64,000 nt of DNA from Pseudomonas putida NBRC 14164. Lineage in GTDB: Bacteria; Pseudomonadota; Gammaproteobacteria; Pseudomonadales; Pseudomonadaceae. Of the stretch, positions 25,942 to 34,939 are shown one piece after another. The DNA lies in NCBI RefSeq assembly GCF_000412675.1, contig NC_021505.1, forward strand, positions 2,784,501 to 2,848,500, read 5' to 3'. How positions within the stretch are numbered: the first letter of the stretch is position 1; every line of letters starts with the position of its first letter. The position numbers and the translations under genes were made by a program. The notes below the pieces were generated by a model, which did no database searches, was not told the DNA's origin, and worked only from the letters and a program-made list of their open reading frames with translations.

Positions 25942-28900
25942 ATGTTCGAAGCGGCCAGGTTCGGCGACGAGATATCGCACACCAGCGCGTTGGGGGGCTT
26001 CCTGATTGGCGCCGCCCTGGGTATAGCGCTGGTTGCCACGGTGGCGATCGCCACGTTCACCTGCGGGTTTGGCGTGGCGTTGCTGGCCGGTCTTGCAGCT
26101 GGTATTGGAGGCAGCTTGCTGACCGCTGCCGGAGAGGCGATAGGCAGTATGTTCTCGTCCCCTTCAGGGACGATAACCACTGCCTCACCCAATGTATTCA
26201 TCAACAGCCGCAAGGCTGCGCGTGTTGAAAAAAGCATTGGCGCCTGCGACAAACACCCGGGGCCGGTGCAAATTGCCGAAGGCTCGACCAATGTATTCAT
26301 CAACAGCGTGGCCGCTGCGCGCAAGGGCGACAAGCTGACCTGCGGCGCGACCATTTCCGGTGGTTCTGACAACGTCATCATCGGCGGCGGCACCCACCGC
26401 TACCTGCCCGTGGACGATGAAGTCCCGGAGTGGCTGCGCACCACCGTGGATGTGCTGATGGCCATCGCCGGTGCCGCAGGCGGTATTGCCCAGCTGATCA
26501 AGGCCGGTAGCCAAGCCGGCATGAAAGCCATCATGCCTTGCGCGCTAAAGTTCACTGCCGGCTTCGTCGCCGGTGAAGTGGCCAGCCGCTACGTGGTCGA
26601 ACCCGTGGCCCGCAAGGCGATCGGCGGCCTGGTCGGCAACCCGGTCGATCTCACCACGGGCCGCAAGCTGATCCCCGATGAAATCGACTTCAGCCTGCCG
26701 GGCCTGATGCCGATCGAGTGGTCGCGCTTCTACGCCAGCGACCTGACGGTCGACAGCGTGCTCGGTCGCGGCTGGGTGCTGCCCTGGGAGCAGAGCCTGC
26801 GCCGCCAGGGTGCATTCATCTACCTCACCGACAACCAAGGCCGCGAAGTCCCGTTCGTGACCCTGCAACCGGGCGAACGAATCTACAACCCGCATGAGCA
26901 GGTGTACCTGGTGTGCACCGAGGGCGGCCACTACATCCTGCAGACCCTAGACAACCTGTTCTTCTACTTCGGCGAAGTGCCCGACACCAACACCGAAGTG
27001 CCGCTGCAACGCATCGAGAATGCCCTCGGCCACTTCCTGCACTTCACCCGCACGCCCGACGGCACGCTGACCGACATCAGCGCCACCGGCGGCACCCGCG
27101 TGCACCTGCACTACGACAACCCGCTGGGGCGCCTGACCGACATCAAGCGCGTGGTCAACAATGAGGCGGTCGAAACGCTCACCCAGTACCGCTACGACGA
27201 ACACGGCCAGCTGAGCGCGGTGATCAACCGCAACGGCGACACCGTGCGCAGCTTCAGCTACGCCGACGGCCTGATGGTGACCCACAGCAACGCCCTGGGC
27301 CTGGGCTGCCACTACCGTTGGCAAACCCTGGGCGACAAGCCGCGCGTGGTCGAGCACTGGACCAGCGACGGCGAGCATTACCACTTCCGCTACGACCTCG
27401 ACAGCCGCACCAGCTGGGCCACCGACGTGCTCGGCCGTGAGCTGCAAGTGCAGTACAACGCCGACCACCGCGTGGTCGCCAGCCGCGACTACGGTGGCGA
27501 ACGCTATGCCATCGAACTGGACGAGCAGGGCAACATGGTCGGCCTTGACCTGCCAGACGGCAACCGGCTCGCCTTCAAGTACGATGAATACGCCCGCCTG
27601 CTGGAAGAAACCGATCCACTGGGGCGCAAGATCCAGTACGAGTACCACCACCTGACCACGCTGGTGACCAAAGTCAGCTACCCGGATGGCAGCACCTGGC
27701 AGGCGCGCTACGACGACAAGGGCAACCTGCTCGCCGAAATCGATGCCCTCGGCCAGATGACCGAGTACCTGAACAGCGATGACGGCCTGCCGCACACCAT
27801 CATCGACGCGACCTACAAGTCCAAGTACCTGTGGTGGAACACCTTGGCCCAGGTCGAGCGTTATCAGGACTGCTCGGGCAAGAGCACGTACTACCGCTAT
27901 GACGAGCGCCAGCACCTGGTCGCGGTAACGGACGCGCTGAACCAGACCACCACGCTGGAACGCAAGCCCGACGGCGAAGTGCAGCGCATCAGCCACCCGG
28001 ACGGCACCACCGAAACCTTTACCTACAACGTCTACGGCCAGGTACTCAGCCACACCGACGGCAAGGGCCAGACCACCCGCCTGATGCGCACAGCCCGCGG
28101 CCTGCCGAGCAGCCGCCAGGATGGCAAGGGCCAGCGGGTTCGCTACGAGTACGACAAGGCCATTCGCCTGACCGCACTGGTCAACGAAAACAACGCCACG
28201 TACAGCTTTGCCTACGACGTGTCGGACCGGCTTAGCGAAGAAGTACGGGTGGATAACCTGACCCGGCGCTTCAGCTACAACGTCGGTGGCCATCTCACAC
28301 GACTGGATGAGATTGGTTATGGCGAGAATGCCGAACGGCCAGAGCGTCATACGCTGTTCGAGCGTGATGCCATTGGTCGCCTGATCGCCAAACTGAATAG
28401 CGACGCACAACAGCGATTCACCTATGACGACGGTGACCGGTTGCTGAGCATCGAGCGGCAACCGACCGGGATCGGCAAGCAGCTTGGGATCACGGAAGAA
28501 AAGCTTGAGTACGCCTACGATCTGCTCGGTCGGCTGACCAAAGAAATCACCCCTGACGGCACGCTCGGCTACGAGTACGACCCACTCAGCAACCTGACCA
28601 CGCTAACGTTACCGGATGGGCGCAAGGTCAATCACCTGTATTACGGCAGCGGCCATCTGCACCAGTTGAACCTGGACGGGCTGGTGATCAGCGACATGGA
28701 GCGAGACGACCTGCACCGCGAGGTGTACCGGACCCAGGGCAAGCTCACCAGTTGCTTCGGTTATGACGCCATGGGGCGCAAGGCGTGGCAGTTTGCGTCA
28801 ACCTTGTCGGCTGACAAGCTCTCGCAGGTGCATAACACTGGCGTGAATACCTCGTTGCTGGTGGAGCATGCGTACAACCCGATCCACCGGCGTTACCAGT

Positions 28901-30141
28901 ACGACCCGGCCGGTGAACTGGTGCGCACCCTCGACAAGCTGCGTGGCGAGATCAAGTACGAATATGAAGCCAACGGCCAGTTGCGTAGCCGTGATACCGG
29001 CTCGCTGGTAGGCAGTGAGGAGTTCCGCTACGACCCGGCAGCCAACCGCCTGGACTTCAATGCGCGGCAGTTCGACAAGGTCAAGGACAACCGGATCAAA
29101 CAGTGGCGGGACCAGGAGTACCGCTACGATCCGTGGGGCAACCTGATCGAGAAGCGCTCGGGGCACAGCAAGCTGCAGAGCTTTAGTTATGACTGCGAGA
29201 ACCGGCTGGTGCGGGCGGAGACGTTGGTTAACGGCAAGCTGGAAAGCCGAGGCGAGTACCGGTACGACAGCCTTGGGCGGCGGGTGGCCAAGCAGGCGGA
29301 AATTAACGGCATCACCGAGCAGAAGCGCTTCCTCTGGCAGGGGCTAAGGATGCTGCGGGAGGAAACGCCAGGGCAGAGCATCTTGTACCTGTACGAGCCG
29401 GGAAGCTATGCGCCGTTGGCGCGGGTCGATCAGGTGGAAGGGGAAGGGCAGAAGCTTTATTACTTCCATACTGACCAGATTGGTACGCCGTTGGAATTGA
29501 CGGATAGCGAGGGTGGGATCGTCTGGCAGGCGACATTTCGGTCTTGGGGGGCGATTGAGCAACTGACGGTCAATGAAGTCGAGCAGAATCTACGGTTCCA
29601 GGGCCAGTACTTTGATGTTGAAGCGGAGCTTCATTACAATACGTTCCGATATTATGATCCTGAAATTGGACGATTTATTTCTCATGACCCTATAAGCTTG
29701 CTCGGTGGTGATAATTTATACATTTTCGCACCTAGTACCACTGGATGGATTGATCCTTGGGGGCTAAGCTGTCGAACAGAGTATCTGGGCAGAACCCCGG
29801 GCAAATCTAGCAGGACCGGCCGAAAAGTAATTGAAAATATGAGAGGCGAGGGTCGAATTAGAGGTAAAGGTGACTCGATGGAATTCAAAAGCTCGACCGA
29901 TAAGCAGTGGTATCCGGTTCGAGAGGCTGATATGGCACATAAGTATGATGCGGTAACATATTGGAATGATAGAGGTGGGTTCTTTGGAGCTAAGTCTAAG
30001 GAGGTTAGAAAGTGGATGCTTGATCCGAAAAACTATGAGCTAGAGCATTATTCGTACAACAGGTCGGCAGGTGCAAAATTGAATCAGTTTTACCGGTCGC
30101 CAGATAATATTGTTGGTCCGCACGAAAGTTTTCAGTATTGA
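25942..30141 (+). CDS. PAAR-Rhs T6SS effector with HNH/EndoVII-type nuclease tip
   Basis: A 1399-residue effector. In order: a prePAAR motif (AARFGDEISHTSA, residues 4-16), a first membrane region (18-70), a PAAR domain (about 75-155), a second membrane region (about 165-205), the Rhs/YD-repeat shell (about 210-1275) closed by the core motif ending in WIDPWGLS, then a tip of about 122 residues. The tip contains ADMAHKYDAVTYW and DPKNYELEHYSYNRS, resembling GH-E-class HNH/EndoVII nucleases, with AHK replacing the usual GHK. DNA cleavage is inferred. From about 29690 the composition turns AT-rich, as expected for an acquired tip. Two Eag genes upstream fit its two membrane regions; two immunity candidates follow. 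Confidence 0.92.
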   Translation: MFEAARFGDEISHTSALGGFLIGAALGIALVATVAIATFTCGFGVALLAGLAAGIGGSLLTAAGEAIGSMFSSPSGTITTASPNVFINSRKAARVEKSIGACDKHPGPVQIAEGSTNVFINSVAAARKGDKLTCGATISGGSDNVIIGGGTHRYLPVDDEVPEWLRTTVDVLMAIAGAAGGIAQLIKAGSQAGMKAIMPCALKFTAGFVAGEVASRYVVEPVARKAIGGLVGNPVDLTTGRKLIPDEIDFSLPGLMPIEWSRFYASDLTVDSVLGRGWVLPWEQSLRRQGAFIYLTDNQGREVPFVTLQPGERIYNPHEQVYLVCTEGGHYILQTLDNLFFYFGEVPDTNTEVPLQRIENALGHFLHFTRTPDGTLTDISATGGTRVHLHYDNPLGRLTDIKRVVNNEAVETLTQYRYDEHGQLSAVINRNGDTVRSFSYADGLMVTHSNALGLGCHYRWQTLGDKPRVVEHWTSDGEHYHFRYDLDSRTSWATDVLGRELQVQYNADHRVVASRDYGGERYAIELDEQGNMVGLDLPDGNRLAFKYDEYARLLEETDPLGRKIQYEYHHLTTLVTKVSYPDGSTWQARYDDKGNLLAEIDALGQMTEYLNSDDGLPHTIIDATYKSKYLWWNTLAQVERYQDCSGKSTYYRYDERQHLVAVTDALNQTTTLERKPDGEVQRISHPDGTTETFTYNVYGQVLSHTDGKGQTTRLMRTARGLPSSRQDGKGQRVRYEYDKAIRLTALVNENNATYSFAYDVSDRLSEEVRVDNLTRRFSYNVGGHLTRLDEIGYGENAERPERHTLFERDAIGRLIAKLNSDAQQRFTYDDGDRLLSIERQPTGIGKQLGITEEKLEYAYDLLGRLTKEITPDGTLGYEYDPLSNLTTLTLPDGRKVNHLYYGSGHLHQLNLDGLVISDMERDDLHREVYRTQGKLTSCFGYDAMGRKAWQFASTLSADKLSQVHNTGVNTSLLVEHAYNPIHRRYQYDPAGELVRTLDKLRGEIKYEYEANGQLRSRDTGSLVGSEEFRYDPAANRLDFNARQFDKVKDNRIKQWRDQEYRYDPWGNLIEKRSGHSKLQSFSYDCENRLVRAETLVNGKLESRGEYRYDSLGRRVAKQAEINGITEQKRFLWQGLRMLREETPGQSILYLYEPGSYAPLARVDQVEGEGQKLYYFHTDQIGTPLELTDSEGGIVWQATFRSWGAIEQLTVNEVEQNLRFQGQYFDVEAELHYNTFRYYDPEIGRFISHDPISLLGGDNLYIFAPSTTGWIDPWGLSCRTEYLGRTPGKSSRTGRKVIENMRGEGRIRGKGDSMEFKSSTDKQWYPVREADMAHKYDAVTYWNDRGGFFGAKSKEVRKWMLDPKNYELEHYSYNRSAGAKLNQFYRSPDNIVGPHESFQY

Positions 30142-30148
30142 GGTGTTT

Positions 30149-30577
30149 ATGAAAGATTTGTCGGAAGTGAACTTGCAGCTGTCTCAAAGGATAGTAGTGG
30201 CTATGGAGTCTGGAAATGAACTGCAAGAGAAAGGAGCTTATCAGGCTGCTTTAGAAAAGTACAAAGAGTCGTGGAGTATGCTTCCCGACCCAAAAGAGCA
30301 GTGGGATCTTTCCCACTGGATCGAAAAATGCAATTCCGAGGTCTATTTAAAGCAGCAAGATTATGAAAGTGCGAAGATATGGGCGCTCAAGGCGGTTGAG
30401 TCGAAACCACCTCGAGAAACGTCCAGTTTTATTATTCTTGGTGCATGTTTTCTCGGGTTGGGTGAGGAGAGATATGCATTTGACGAAATGAAAAAAGCTT
30501 TCGATATGGGCGGCGAGAGAGCATTCAAGGGGTTTGATAAAAAATATCTTGCTTTCTTTGCTGGTTTCAAAGGTTAA
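30149..30577 (+). CDS. TPR-like immunity protein for the Rhs nuclease tip (probable)
   Basis: A 142-residue cytosolic, helical-repeat protein with TPR-like helices (GNELQEKGAYQAALEKYKES, DYESAKIWALKAVE). The ATG at 30149 lies seven bases after the rhs stop, the usual place for the cognate immunity gene; an upstream frame start at 30110 lies inside rhs. It is AT-rich like the toxin tip, suggesting that tip and antidote arrived together. It is related to the next gene. Function is inferred from position. Confidence 0.75.
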   Translation: MKDLSEVNLQLSQRIVVAMESGNELQEKGAYQAALEKYKESWSMLPDPKEQWDLSHWIEKCNSEVYLKQQDYESAKIWALKAVESKPPRETSSFIILGACFLGLGEERYAFDEMKKAFDMGGERAFKGFDKKYLAFFAGFKG

Positions 30578-30580
30578 AGA

Positions 30581-31006
30581 ATGGGATTTTTACCAGATCA
30601 GGTTCATGAGGAGATACTGGTTCTTAGTGAACAGGGTAATCTGCTGATGGAAAAAGGTCGATATCCTGATGCTGTCGAAGCTTTCACGGCTGCCTTGGTC
30701 AAACTGCCTGAACCCGTCGAGCAGTGGGAGGCGTTCGTTTGGTTGAAGGCCAGTATTGGGGACGCTCTATTTTTTATGCAGGACTATAGTCGGGCCTTGA
30801 GCGAGTTTTTTGAAGCCGCCAACGGCCCGGGCGGTGCACAGAATGCGTTCGTAATTCTACGTCTAGGCGAGTGTCTATACGAACAAGAAAATCCAGATGC
30901 GTTGGATTATTTATGCAAAGCATATTTTTTGGAAGGGGTAGATATTTTCAGAGGCGAAGATAAAAAATATTTTAGCGCCGTTGAATCTGCATTAGGAATG
31001 GCATGA
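30581..31006 (+). CDS. Second TPR-like immunity protein, tandem paralogue
   Basis: A 141-residue protein with the same plan as its upstream neighbour: GNLLMEKGRYPDAVEAFTAA corresponds to GNELQEKGAYQAALEKYKES, LPEPVEQWEAFVWLK to LPDPKEQWDLSHWIE, and both end in an FxGxDKKYxxF-type block. The two are diverged, not recent copies. The start lies three bases after the previous stop. It may be a spare antidote against a variant of the same nuclease, or the pair may be needed together; the sequence cannot decide. Confidence 0.7.
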   Translation: MGFLPDQVHEEILVLSEQGNLLMEKGRYPDAVEAFTAALVKLPEPVEQWEAFVWLKASIGDALFFMQDYSRALSEFFEAANGPGGAQNAFVILRLGECLYEQENPDALDYLCKAYFLEGVDIFRGEDKKYFSAVESALGMA

Positions 31007-31117
31007 ATGTAACGTCTGTTTTTTGGGGCTAGATCTTATCAATGTCAACCTGTGACGTATCGTCAAGGCGAGAAAATGCTCGAAGGTATTTTGGGGAATT
31101 AATATAACTAAGGAAAT

Positions 31118-31255
31118 ATGGTGGTGAGCCATCCTAGTGAGCTAGTAACTTTCATGAGGGAAATGAACTGCTGGGAGGTTGAATTCTTTGATCAGCGTAC
31201 AAAGACTCTGGCTCAGGGGGTAGAAGATCCTCGATACCGGCTCGCTTGTCCGTAG
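31118..31255 (+). pseudogene. Truncated 5' end of an immunity-type gene
   Basis: An ATG with AAGGA upstream (only three bases away) opens a frame reading MVVSHPSELVTFMREMNCWE then VEFFDQRTKTLAQGVEDP. It then runs out of frame into rhs-derived DNA from about 31226 and stops at 31255. The FMREMNCWEVEFF pattern is reminiscent of NTF2-fold immunity proteins, a weak resemblance from memory. It looks like an immunity gene cut off when the displaced rhs tip was inserted behind it. Confidence 0.4.
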
Positions 31256-32432
31256 CGAAGAATTCCGCTACGACGCGGCAGCTAACCGCTTGGATCTCAA
31301 CGCGCAGCAGTTTGCCAAGGTCAAGGACAAACGGATCAAACAGTGGCGGGACCAAGAATACCGCTACGACCCGTGGGGCAACCTGATCGAGAAACGCTCT
31401 GGGCACAGCAAGCTGCAGAGCTTTAGTTATGACTGCGAGAACCGGCTTGTGCCGGCGGAGACGGTGGTCGATGGCAAGCTGGAAAGCCAAGGTGAGTATC
31501 GGTACGACAGCCTTGGGCGGCGGGTGGCCAAGCAGGCGGAAATCAACGGCGAACTAGAACAGAAGCGCTTCCTCTGGCAGGGGCTGAGGATGCTGCGTGA
31601 GGAGACGCCTGGGCAGAACATTCTGTACCTGTACGAGCCGGGAAGCTATGCGCCGTTGGCGCGGGTTGATCAGGTGGAAGGGGAAGGGCAGAAGGTCTAT
31701 TACTTCCATACGGATCAGATTGGGACGCCGCTGGAGCTGACGGACAGCGACGGGCAGATCGTCTGGCAGGCGACATATCGTTCCTGGGGAGCGTTAGAGC
31801 AACTGGTTATCGATGAGGTAGAGCAGAACCTGCGGTTCCAAGGGCAGTACTTCGATCATGAGGCAATTCTGCATTATAATACGTTCCGCTATTATGATCC
31901 TGAAATGGGTAGGTTTAAAGTCCAGGATCCATTAGGTTTGATGGGTGGGGATAATCTTTATCGTTACGGCCCGAACCCAATACTATGGATTGATCCTCTC
32001 GGCTGGATGCCATTGGCCAACCCAGTTAAAGTGGGTCATCACATGGTTCCTCATTCTTTAGCTACCTCTTTAGGGATAACCCCGTTCAACTCATTTAATA
32101 ACGTCCCCTCCATGTTCTGGCTGGAGCCTGGGCAATGGAATAGAATGGAGCACAGCGGTATGCACGGTTACAATGGTTTGGGCGCGAGTACCAAGCCGGC
32201 TGTGACGCTAGATGCTTTCAAATCCGAAGGCCTAACGAATGAGAAATGGTTGCAGTCGTTGGAGGCACATTATAATAACCCGGAAATTTCCCACCTTAGA
32301 GGGGATTTAAGGCTTGTTGAGAACGGAAATCCTGGGCGTATTATTGCTGCAAATGTGTCCCCTGCCGAAGGTTGGGCAGCAACCAAGGCATGGGCGCGAT
32401 CCAAAGGTGCAAGTTTGCCAGGGTGTAGTTGA
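31224..32432 (+). pseudogene. Displaced rhs 3' end with GHH-type nuclease tip
   Basis: Homology to the main rhs starts abruptly at about 31233 (equivalent to about 28995) and runs nearly unchanged through the end of the Rhs core, ending in WIDPLGW. A different tip of about 140 residues follows, with NPVKVGHHMVPHSLATSLG, the signature of GHH-type HNH/EndoVII nuclease toxins. There is no ATG; the first possible start is a TTG at 31290 inside the repeats, and a stop lies at 31221. It lacks the PAAR and shell parts, so it is silent until recombined onto a full rhs. A complete tip plus antidote is stored here. Confidence 0.8.
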
Positions 32433-33463
32433 TGAATAACGCTAAAGTTAGTTACGTAGCAGTTAATGATTCGAGGCTAGTGGCTGGCGGTAAGCTAGAG
32501 ATTGGTAGTGCGGTAGTGGGGTTGGACGAATTCGATTTTGGCGAGTTTGGGTCTATCCAGAGAAAAGTTGTTGTAGGCTGGCTTGGTGAAGAGCGAGCTA
32601 GATATTCTAGTGCTGTGCGTGCGCGAGAAATTTCCTCCAAGGAAATATCCATAGTTGTCGAGTCGGATGGGCCAGTTGTACTAGATCTCGGCTGCGAAAA
32701 ACTGTTGCTGGATGTGCTGGATGAACAGAGGCAGGCTCGAACATCCTACAAGTTGTTTGTTAAAATTTCATTGGAAGTTCCGCTGGAAGCGTTTGGTGAG
32801 GTGCCGGATCATGTTAAGCCGCTAGTGCAATACTCTGAAATACTGCATGTCACGATTTCCCTCTCTGGCGGCGATGTAGGCACGCACATAGAATCAAGCT
32901 CCAACCGTCCGGTGTATGATGGGTACGGAGAGTTGGGTTTTTTTCTTGCTGACTTGGATAAAATGCATGAATATATTATTTCCAGGTTGGGTAATGGCGT
33001 GATTAATCTTAAGGACGCATTCTGTCAGACTGAAATTGCAAACGAGCTGTTTTCGGAGGGCTTATTGGTTTTAATCTGGGGGATGACGCCGTGGCACTAT
33101 TATCTGTATGGCTCGAGCGAGCCTGAAGATGCTGCTTATATCCCAAAGCTCAGGAATCCCCAGTTCCAAGGTACCTATAGATTGCATCATGATATTCAAA
33201 ATCCAAGCGTTGTTCCAGGTGAGTTTTTGCTGAATTGGCCTGAATGCCTTAGCAAGAGCTTTCCGAAGATACACATAGGTGGGGAAGGGGAGTTGTTGAA
33301 AGTCGAAATTAGTGTCATGGGTTTCTACATTCCAAATGTCGGCGTTGGACCTCCGCTTTCGGTAATCACTGCTAGCAGGGAAGAAAATGAGCCTATTATT
33401 GATCCGTTGCTAATGGTCGATATTGAGGCGGTAGAGCCTAGGTTATGTTTTGATGTGTCGTGA
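32432..33463 (+). CDS. Orphan immunity protein candidate for the GHH-type tip
   Basis: A 343-residue soluble protein with no signal peptide and no family that I recognise. The ATG at 32432 overlaps the stop of the displaced rhs tip (TGATG), so toxin and antidote would be coupled if the tip were expressed. It is much larger than the other immunity candidates here. The predicted character is mixed alpha/beta, with WGMTPWHYYLYGSSEPED near residue 215. Low-GC composition marks it as acquired. The role is inferred purely from its position. Confidence 0.65.
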   Translation: MNNAKVSYVAVNDSRLVAGGKLEIGSAVVGLDEFDFGEFGSIQRKVVVGWLGEERARYSSAVRAREISSKEISIVVESDGPVVLDLGCEKLLLDVLDEQRQARTSYKLFVKISLEVPLEAFGEVPDHVKPLVQYSEILHVTISLSGGDVGTHIESSSNRPVYDGYGELGFFLADLDKMHEYIISRLGNGVINLKDAFCQTEIANELFSEGLLVLIWGMTPWHYYLYGSSEPEDAAYIPKLRNPQFQGTYRLHHDIQNPSVVPGEFLLNWPECLSKSFPKIHIGGEGELLKVEISVMGFYIPNVGVGPPLSVITASREENEPIIDPLLMVDIEAVEPRLCFDVS

Positions 33464-33589
33464 GATGCTGTTTGTAAGGTGTGGAATTGAACGCATATGG
33501 CGCAGGCATGAATATCCATTGATTGGTACGCGGTGCGTGGGCGTTAATGTGTAGAGGGAATTAAGTCCTGCAGTGCTAGTGGGTTGAGT

Positions 33590-33775
33590 TGCTGGATCTT
33601 TAACATCGATGAGGTGGAAGCGAATGCCAACTTTTGCCTCATTCGCTTCCAAATTACGAGCGTTACTAAAAGGCTTGGTATCTTCAGCAAGTCTTATTAA
33701 GCTTTTCATCATGAGCTTTTCTAGCTTCAAATATTCTTTTTGCCAACGAATGTGCGACTCGTCGTCTGGTCTAAG
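33590..33775 (-). other. Coding-like remnant on the minus strand
   Basis: The minus-strand frame reads like a natural protein segment: WQKEYLKLEKLMMKSLIRLA then EDTKPFSNARNLEANEAKV and GIRFHLIDVKD. Nothing comparable is seen on the plus strand. It abuts the rhs remnant at 33781, with which it is in opposite orientation. I see no start or clear end, so it is probably a fragment of a lost gene. Confidence 0.3.
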
Positions 33776-33780
33776 CCATA

Positions 33781-34924
33781 CCTCGACAACCTGTTCTTCT
33801 ACTTCGGCGAAGTGCCCGACACCAACACCGAAGTGCCGCTGCAACGCATCGAGAACGCCCTCGGCCACTTCCTGCACTTCACCCGCACACCCGACGGCAT
33901 GCTGACTGACATCAGCGCCACCGGCGGCACCCGCGTGCACCTGCACTACGACAACCCGCTGGGGCGCCTGACCGACATCAAGCGCGTGGTCAACAATGAG
34001 GCGGTCGAAACGCTCACCCAGTACCGCTACGACGAACACGGCCAGCTGAGCGCGGTGATCAACCGCAACGGCGACACCGTGCGCAGCTTCAAGAGCACGT
34101 ACTACCGCTATGACGAGCGCCAGCACCTGGTCGCGGTAACGGACGCGCTGAACCAGACCACCACGCTGGAACGCAAGCCCGACGGCGAAGTGCAGCGCAT
34201 CAGCCACCCGGACGGCACCACCGAAACCTTTACCTACAACGTCTACGGCCAGGTACTCAGCCACACCGACGGCAAGGGCCAGACCACCCGCCTGATGCGC
34301 ACAGCCCGCGGCCTGCCGAGCAGCCGCCAGGATGGCAAGGGCCAGCGGGTTCGCTACGAGTACGACAAGGCCATTCGCCTGACCGCACTGGTCAACGAAA
34401 ACAACGCCACGTACAGCTTTGCCTACGACGTGTCGGACCGGCTTAGCGAAGAAGTACGGGTGGATAACCTGACCCGGCGCTTCAGCTACAACGTCGGTGG
34501 CCATCTCACACGACTGGATGAGATTGGCTATGGCGAAAATGCCGAACGGCCAGAGCGTCATACGCTGTTCGAGCGTGATGCCATTGGTCGCCTGATCGCC
34601 AAACTGAATAGCGACGCACAACAGCGATTCACCTATGACGACGGTGACCGGTTGCTGAGCATCGAGCGGCAACCGACCGGGATCGGCAAGCAGCTTGGGA
34701 TCACGGAAGAAAAGCTTGAGTACGCCTACGATCTGCTCGGTCGGCTGACCAAAGAGATCACCCCCGCTGGCACCTTGGGCTATGAGTACGACCCACTCAG
34801 CAACCTGACCACGCTAACGTTACCGGATGGGCGCAAGGTCAATCACCTGTACTACGGCAGCGGCCACCTGCACCAGTTGAACCTGGACGGGCTGCTGATC
34901 AGTGACATGGCCGATCACCACTAA
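33781..34924 (+). pseudogene. rhs shell fragment with internal 624-bp deletion
   Basis: Positions 33781-34910 match main rhs 26946-28700 almost base for base, except that the DNA equivalent to about 27256-27879 is missing. The loss is exactly 624 bp (208 codons), so the frame survives: NGDTVRSF is joined to KSTYYRYDER. After SDM the match ends and the frame stops at 34924. There is no PAAR, no core end and no toxin tip. It is a non-functional copy that could take part in recombination with the intact gene. Confidence 0.9.
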
Positions 34925-34939
34925 CAGGAAATTGAAGCC

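Noticed and set aside
26947..28461. 504-codon minus-strand frame opposite rhs
   Set aside because: Antisense of the Rhs repeats; the same frame recurs at 33443-34672 because the rhs DNA is duplicated, not because it is a gene family.
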